From Chinchilla lanigera (lineage: Eukaryota; Chordata; Mammalia; Rodentia; Chinchillidae): a stretch of 64,000 nucleotides of DNA. This document shows positions 58,180-64,000 of this stretch, one piece after another; position 1 is the stretch's first letter, and every line of letters begins with the position of its first letter. The position numbers were made by a program, and so were the translations under genes. The notes beneath the pieces are model-generated. The model made no database searches. It saw nothing but the letters and a program-made list of their open reading frames with translations, and was not told where the DNA came from. The DNA lies in NCBI RefSeq assembly GCF_000276665.1, contig NW_004955473.1, positions 8,857,464 to 8,921,463 of the forward strand, written 5' to 3'.

Positions 58180-59355
58180 TAAAACATACCCCATGATAAG
58201 AGGACAATGAGAACTAGAAATAAATGGGCCATGTTAAGCCCAATGATATTTATCTACAACAGAAAATATTAATAGCCAATTGTTGCAATTTGAACTTATC
58301 AGTGATTTTCACTTTGCCGTAAATTGCCCACATGCTATTAGCAGCAAGCCACCTTAGTTGCTACATTGCTCTTCACCGAAGCCTATAAATTAGAGGCCAT
58401 AAATTAAAATTCCAGTGACGTTTTAGAGGCATGGGAAGGTTACACTGTTATAGTTGTGTTAGTAAAAAAAAAAAAATGTCTAAGGCTATGAAGCATCCTT
58501 GAGCTAAACTCAGTAAAAACAGTGTGAAAATTACTCTTATTATCTAATCATAATTTGCATACTAAAAGATATTGAATGATAGCATCAGTACAGAAATTTT
58601 GATTTGACCATACCAGATAACAGATTCTTAGGAAATATCTTTACTTTTCCCAACTTTGCCACTAAACTAAAACTAAACGGCATTAGAAACAGTTTAAAAG
58701 AAAGTCGTTATTACACTTTTATCACTTTATTTGGTTTAGTTTAGAATTGCATACAAATTAATAGTAGTAAAACACCTAAATGTTTAATCAAAGTAAAAAT
58801 TATAGATAAAAATACTTTCAAAGAAAGTGTGAACATTTATAAAATGGAAAATGTTTCTCAGTTAATGCAAATGAGATTGATATTTGATAAAATAAGATTC
58901 TTTTCACCATAAGGGCATACAAAATTAGAATGAGTTAGTAGAGATCATTTGACCAGTACAGTTCTAGAGATTTCAAAAAGAGGAAAATTACCCCAAGGTT
59001 CTGGAAAATTTAAATAATCATTTACATAAAACAAAGTTGAAATATAAAATATTTTCTGGTTAATTTCCATAGGCCTAGCTGTCCACGCATTATATGATTT
59101 CTAAGGCATGTTGTGGTAGCATCCAAGGTGACCCAAATAACATTCACCTCCTTCTCTTATCTCTTTCTTCCTCATACACTCTCTTAGATCTTTGTTGTAG
59201 TCTAAGAAACCCTATGAGGAAGCCCACATACTTAGGAATTAATTAATTTGCAAATTTATTATGGGGAATAATATAAATATTTTCATAAAGGTACATCATT
59301 GTGCTTATCTTATACCCATGTTTATTAGTTAGAATATTTCTATTACTGAATTATT
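58180..59355. other. Unassigned AT-rich stretch
   Basis: No repeat or gene recognised. The piggyBac-derived repeats start at its right edge. Confidence 0.4.
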
Positions 59356-59359
59356 AATT

Positions 59360-60545
59360 TTAATTTTATGAGTTTTATTCTATCAAACAATGAGTACTTA
59401 ACAGGAAAAATATCAAAAAATAAAGTATTGAATTTTCAATGTTTATTGAGTGTTTATAAAAAAGCATCAAAATATTAAACTGATTTTTTCTTACAAACTC
59501 AAAGAAAAACACAAATAAATTCCTATATGAATTACAGTGAAAATACCAATAGAATTCTATAAAAAACCCTTTACTTCAATTCTCACACCTAAGGCCATCT
59601 TAACATGTGACAGCAGCACCCTCCATTCACATGTATAGCTTACAGTGACAGCACATGTGTATTATTCTCCTGTCTTTTGTGGGACGTACTTGACATCATA
59701 CTGTCATTGCTCTTTTGTGAGGAAGTTTTTATATTATACAATATGTACTTAACAGAAACATAAAACATCAATAAAATAAAGTGTTAAATTCTTGTGTTTA
59801 GCATAAAAATCAAATTTTCACATCAGCTGTGTACCTGCTTATAAAATCTAAAAGATAACATCAGAAATAAGTTTCTGCATGAACTACAATGAACATAGCA
59901 ATAGAACTCTACAAAAAAAATGTTTACTTCAATTGTCACTGAAGTCAGTCTTCACATGACAGCTGCATTTTCCATGCACACATCTCACTTACACTGACAG
60001 CATATGTGCTTACTTTCCTTTCCTGGGTGGTACATGGTTCTTGCCACCTCTATTGTCTTTGGTCAGGAGATTCTTAGTATATTGTACAATGTACAGTTAG
60101 GAGAAAACATAAGATATCAATAAAGTAAAATATCACATATGTAATGAATGCTAAGACTAGTCATCATTTTCATATCACCTGTTTACTTACTAATAAAACC
60201 TAAAGTATAACATCAAAAATAAAAACCTATGTGAACTACAATGTAAATACAAAACAATCTAGCCAAGAAATTTTAAATTAATAGAAGAAATAATCTTTAC
60301 TTCAATAATCACACCCAACGTAATCTTTTATGTTTGTTTGTTTGTTTTTTTCCAGTAACAGGAATCAAACTCAGGACCTTGCGCTTGCCTGACAGGCGCT
60401 GTGCCGCTGAGCTAAATCCTCAGCCCCTTCAATGTAATCTTTATACATGAAAACTACATTTTCCATATAAAACCATTGCTTACACTGATGGCACATATGT
60501 GGTGTTTTTGTGTCCTTTTTTATAGGGTGTATGTTACATCTTTTT
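59360..60545 (-). repeat. Tandem repeat of a piggyBac 3' end (about 355-370 base units)
   Basis: Four collinear units: a partial one at 59360-59567, then 59568-59922, 59923-60291, and 60292-60545 (the last split by an ID). On the minus strand each complete unit encodes a decayed cysteine-rich domain and then an A/T-rich 3' part. Unit 2 reads HICCQCK (59988-60010) and DVCMENAAVM (59956-59985); unit 1 reads HMCCHCK (59638-59658) and MEGAAVTC (59609-59632); unit 3 reads HMCHQCK (60479-60499), preceded by IKKDTKTP. The noncoding halves share TATTATACAATATGTACTTAAC and GAACTACAATG. Units differ by roughly a third of their bases, so the amplification is old. Confidence 0.75.
60331..60427 (-). mobile_element. 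ID-type SINE, antisense, inside the piggyBac repeat
   Basis: (TTTG)n tail complement, CCAGTAACAGGAATCAAACTC, AGGACCTTGCGCTTGCC and GCTGAGCTAAATCCTCAGCCCC. The flanks AACGTAATCTTT and AATGTAATCTTT are the target duplication within the third repeat unit. Confidence 0.93.
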
Positions 60546-60549
60546 GGTT

Positions 60550-61440
60550 TCTCTGTTGTTGTAGGTTTTTTGATGCTTCATCTGCCTGTTCATCTATTAG
60601 TCTTCACATCTACAAGGGCATAAATTTTTACGCCATATTTTGAAGGATTTTTGAGCATATTCTGCCTGAAGCTTCAGTGACCATGAATTGCTGCAAGATG
60701 TTCATCAATAGTCATGTATTCAGATGATGTGTAAAGTGTTTGACAATTACCCACAAATCTCTCAAAACATAAGTGGATAGTATCCAGGTTATAATTTTTC
60801 TTTCTTAGCAGGTACACCTGATAAGGTAAACATCAGGAAATTTTTAAGGAGAGCAAATCTCATTACTGTCTACACACTTCAAGCCCACACTCACCACATG
60901 TCCATAAATGTTTTACATCCTTGTAATCATCATGAGAAACCTTGCTATGTACAGCCAATCTAGATATGCTTTCAGTTCAGCTAGTGAGCTGTCATAATAA
61001 ATGCATTTTTGAGAGTGGTTATTGGTACATACAGAATATTTTTCTTGTATTTAAGCATATGTGTATTCCACAATATCTTGTAGCATTCTGTCTGTTACAT
61101 TTTCCAACACTGAATGGCAGTGCTGGCATTCCATCCAATAGGTTTCATCCCTGCCAAGATCCTCACTATATTTTTGGACCTAGTTCTAACATTGGATCTT
61201 TGGTTGCACGACAATTTTGTACCATTTCAGTTAGTCAAATATGCACTCACATTGCTGTTTTATTTGTCATCTGAATCAAGGCGGTCTGAATTCCTTGTGT
61301 CTGTAACACCTGATTCTCGCTCCATTTCCCTGTCACAGGAACCTTGGTTCATATGGCTAACATAAAAGTCATTGACATCATCATCATCCACGCATGAGCA
61401 ATCTTATCACTCACTTTGAACTAAATCCAAAACTTGGAAA
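60550..61440 (-). pseudogene. piggyBac-family transposase relic, internally deleted
   Basis: Read on the minus strand. An acidic N-terminal stretch begins near 61388 (DDDDVND, later SDRLDSDD near 61265-61290), typical of piggyBac transposases. After several frameshifts, DTIHLCFERFVGNC precedes MTIDEHL at 60694-60714, matching the family pattern in which the first catalytic Asp is followed by E(Q/H)L. Then NPSKYGVKIYALVD at 60606-60650 matches the conserved KP.KYGIK segment. From the acidic N-terminus to the first Asp is about 230 codons, close to the family. Beyond it the other two catalytic Asp regions are absent: within about 55 codons the frame reaches the C-terminal cysteine-rich domain (60479-60540), so roughly 250 residues are deleted. 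Stops and frameshifts make it inactive. Plus frames 60942-61365 are antisense shadows. Confidence 0.8.
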
Positions 61441-61444
61441 TCTG

Positions 61445-61975
61445 TTTTTTTATGCTGTACTGACTTGGGCTACTTCAACCAGAAAAATCAAAATAATACT
61501 TTCTTGTAAAAACAAATCCTAAATGCACAGAAATTTAGCAATGAGTAAAAGTCACCCGTTTCTGCTTTAGTGTTCCTGAACACAACTTGGCCTTTATCTG
61601 CAAAGTGAGTGTGTGTACAGATGACTTTTTGCTTTCCCCAGGTACAGCTACTGTGACTTATACTGTATTCCATTATGGTAAAATGCATGTTTCCGTAATA
61701 GAAGGGTGTTGAGGGTGCATTTTACCCATTGTGATGCTCAGGTAAACCTATGCAAAACATGTTAGATGGAGCATTATGTGAGTAAAAACTCCAGTTTGAC
61801 ACTTTTGCACAAGAGCACAAACCTTCCCTTTCATGGTAGAAAGTGGCTAAACACAAAGATTGCTTCATTTATTCTCCAGGTGCAGCAACTGAGATGCACA
61901 GCCAGCTACTCTAATGCTAAAGTACACAAGATAACAAAGATAAATGTACTACTAATTTCTATAGGTGAATTGAAA
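61445..61975. other. Possible 5' flank of the piggyBac relic
   Basis: Upstream of the acidic N-terminus in transposon direction. Two loosely similar segments (CCCCAGGTACAGCTACTG near 61637 and CTCCAGGTGCAGCAACTG near 61876) hint at another repeat, but the match is weak. No terminal inverted repeat or TTAA pair could be fixed. Confidence 0.3.
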
Positions 61976-61977
61976 TG

Positions 61978-62185
61978 AACAGTTAATGTTTAATTGCTTG
62001 ATCAATCTTGCATACCTATATCTGGTAATCTGAGCAACTACTTTGAAGATAACAATATGTAACACAACAATTGTTAATTTCCCATCATCTTTTTTTGAAA
62101 TTCTGTATCCTTTTTATATTTTGTGTGTTGTTTTGTTTTTGTTATTTTGTTTTGTTCTTTTCTCTTTAATAAAAAAGTACAAGCT
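61978..62185 (+). mobile_element. Very short L1 3'UTR copy, sense
   Basis: ACAGTTAATGTTTAATTGC, TTTGAAGATAACAATATG, ACACAACAATTGTTAATTTCCC and a T-rich then TCTTTAATAAAAAAG end are collinear with the reverse complement of 31661-31916 and 40610-40800. It carries no ORF2 sequence. Confidence 0.7.
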
Positions 62186-62189
62186 TACA

Positions 62190-62850
62190 TCAGAAAAGTA
62201 TGGGATATGTTGTTGTAACTGAGTGTTATACTCTATGGAAATTATTTTTGTCAATTCTTATAAAGGCCAGTACAGTCAATAAAAATGTGGTATTGTTAGA
62301 GGTTGATTCTCTATTTTAAAGACATCAGTATTCCACTGGAAATATCTGATTATAATCTCATGAAACACCTTGAGGCAGTCACCTTGCTAAAGAACTCCAA
62401 CACTACAAATAGTCAGAAAACGTGTGACATACTAAATGTTGTCATTATAAACACTTTGAGGGATATTTGTTACATAGAATTAGATACCTAAAACACTGTA
62501 CATTTTCATTCTATATATTGTATTTAATGAATGTATATGTAGTTTATGGCCTTTGAACCACTGCATCTTACCCAGAACTGCCAGACAGTTCTAGGCAACT
62601 GTATCTCAGAATGAAGTAAACTGCTTTTTACTAGGTGGCATTTTCAGATGATTTTCTGTGTTCAAAAAAGTAGTAACTATCTAATTACATATAAATCTTG
62701 ATAAAATTCTCACCTCATGGTTATACACCAGAAGAGAATAATTTAGAAATAACATTATGTTGCTATCAGTGTAAGTTACTTGATATGAGGTACTATCTAA
62801 CAACATGGTGAATGTTTAAATTTAAAAATATTATAGTAAAAGACATACTA
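62190..62850. other. Unassigned AT-rich stretch
   Basis: Nothing recognised. The frame 62303-62491 has no domain. Confidence 0.4.
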
Positions 62851-62854
62851 TTAT

Positions 62855-63130
62855 TAATCCAACTCAAAATACTGTCCCTCACATCAAATATATTTATTTC
62901 ATCATTCTTGCCACCTTCTGAAGAAGTCTGGATCTCCTCTTTAGTTACATTATTGTGGCTGCCTTGATGTCCTGAATTGATTTAAAATGTTCACTTTCCA
63001 GGGTCATTTTGACTTTTAAGAACAAGAATTTGCATGGTACCAGATCTAGTGAATAAAGTAGATTAGTACACCACATAACATTTATATAAGACTGCCTTAC
63101 CATTGGATGGTACTTAGCAGCAGCATTCAC
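62855..63130 (-). pseudogene. mariner transposase C-terminal relic
   Basis: The minus-strand frame contains LYSLDLVPCKFLFLKVKM at about 63000-63055, matching the mariner signature YSPDLAPCDFFLFPKLK. The Asp at about 63044-63046 is the third residue of the DD34D catalytic triad. HFKSIQDIKAAT follows (family RF.SIEDIK). After a stop and frameshifts, DFFRRWQE and CEGQYFE (62868-62920) match the C-terminal F..W..RW.KCI...G.YFEGD. The N-terminal domain and the first two Asp residues are not present in this piece. Confidence 0.8.
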
Positions 63131-63149
63131 TGTATGTTTTTAATCACAA

Positions 63150-63262
63150 TTGATAAAGACACTCATGAAAGACTTCTAGAACTGCTTCAGAATATGGTAA
63201 GGATGGACAAGTGTATTTGAAGCAGGGGAAGTATTTTGAGAAAGACTAGTGGCAGCATGATT
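63150..63262 (+). pseudogene. Second mariner transposase C-terminus, opposite strand
   Basis: On the plus strand, MVRMDKCI at about 63194-63218 followed by SRG and, after a one-base shift, GEVF*E matches the mariner end RW.KCI...G.YFE.D. It lies some 20 bases from the minus-strand mariner piece, in opposite orientation. Downstream, CACCGTATATTTTGATCACAC could be part of a terminal region, but no inverted-repeat partner was found. Confidence 0.55.
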
Positions 63263-63264
63263 TT

Positions 63265-63765
63265 TTGTAATAATTCTTTTTAATTTAAATATTCACCGTA
63301 TATTTTGATCACACTTTATAAGTTTTGCCAAAAGAACCCTCAGACAAGTTTAAGAATCACTTTTTATGGTTCATTTATTCCTAGACTTATATGCTTAAAT
63401 TATGAATTTCCATTTTTAAAATGAGGTTAAGTAATAATCTGTAATTTAACACCATGTATAAAAACATATTTTTTACTTATTTTAGCTTACTTATTTAACA
63501 CAGGTATCTCTCATTTTTAAGTCTCCATTTTTTTAGAGTTCAGCATCATATACATATTTGCCCTGATTGCTGACATTAGCTATCACTAGCAATTTTCATG
63601 TGATTACATGCTAATATTGTAGGCAATTTTCAATCTTTTATTTCTGTCAGTCAAGATATACCTATGTAAATATGGATGATTATAGTGTTGTTGTTATTTC
63701 CGTTTTGAAGATATTATAGTAGGAATGGGAACACTTACATGATGCCTATTGTTTATCAATTTATT
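63265..63765. other. Unassigned AT-rich stretch
   Basis: May contain the 3' end of the plus-strand mariner piece. Otherwise nothing recognised. Confidence 0.35.
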
Positions 63766-63767
63766 TT

Positions 63768-63958
63768 CAAAGTACTCATAACACTTCCAACCCTATGAGT
63801 TTGGTACTACTGTCATCTTCATTTGATTAAAGGAGAAAATGAAAAGCAGAGAGTTTCAGTGACTTACCTTAAGTCGTAAAGTATGTAAGTGATGTTACTG
63901 ACCACAGATTGTCTCCCTTCAGAGACAGACGTCTTTCTACTACACTACATTCATGAAA
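63768..63958 (-). mobile_element. MIR SINE, antisense
   Basis: ACCCTATGAGTTTGGTACTAC, TTAAAGGAGAAAATGAAAAGCAGAGAG, GTGACTTACCTTAAGTCG, AAGTGATGTTACTGACC and CGTCTTTCTACTACAC follow antisense MIR (CCCTATGAGGTAGGTACTA, GATGAGGAAACTGAGGCACAGAG, GTAACTTGCCCAAGGTCAC, GCTCTTAACCACTAC). Confidence 0.78.
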
Positions 63959-64000
63959 GAACCATTAGTTCACAGTTCCACACTAGTCTCACACTCCAGA

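Noticed and set aside
1..64000. CRISPR arrays, bacterial operons, ribosome binding sites or plasmid features
   Set aside because: The sequence is rodent nuclear DNA dominated by SINEs, LINEs and LTRs; the direct repeats present are microsatellites or transposon copies.

Overview
This is AT-rich vertebrate nuclear DNA with no convincing host protein-coding gene, no intact RNA gene and no CpG island. The repeats identify a rodent. There are at least sixteen copies of an ID-type SINE (tRNA-derived head beginning GGGGCTGGGGATTTAGCTCAG, with a B box and an A-rich tail), monomeric B1 SINEs, MaLR-type LTRs, many L1 fragments, and older L2 and MIR pieces. No B2 SINEs were seen and B1 is sparse, so a non-murid rodent is more likely than mouse or rat. 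I cannot name the species. The window reads as an intergenic or deep intronic desert built from nested transposon insertions.

Layout. 1-2490: truncated sense L1 with an antisense L1 3'UTR piece in its tail. 2600-12700: MaLR LTRs, L1 pieces, ID copies, a GATA microsatellite and a solo ERV LTR at 11182-11773. 14050-17060: a sense L1 with an internal ORF2 deletion running into an older antisense L1. 17060-24000: mostly unassigned, with a GC-richer block at 22310-23000 and an ID copy carrying extra 3' sequence at 23454-23616. 24000-29910: IDs, B1s, antisense L1, a MaLR LTR and MIR. 30640-33590: nested L1s with three later insertions (an L1 tail, a small TA-flanked DNA element and an ID). 33590-40600: mostly unassigned. 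40605-43860: antisense L1, B1, and a GC-rich insert splitting an L2. 46000-47330: MIR, ID, a B1/L1-tail chimera, an old ID. 47330-52470: largely unassigned plus L1 tails. 52475-54775: MaLR LTRs and a second solo ERV LTR. 55490-57190: MIR and MLT1-like LTR. 59360-61440: a decayed piggyBac transposase on the minus strand whose cysteine-rich 3' end is tandemly repeated. 62855-63262: two mariner transposase ends in opposite orientation. 63770-63955: MIR.

The open reading frames in the window are explained by repeats or are short chance frames; the coding relics are all transposon-derived and broken. The most unusual structures are the piggyBac relic with its repeated 3' end, the ID copy with a 3' passenger inside its target duplication, the B1/L1-tail chimera, and the internally deleted L1. 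All repeat names come from reading the sequence and recalling family consensus, not from a database search, so boundaries are approximate unless a target-site duplication is given.
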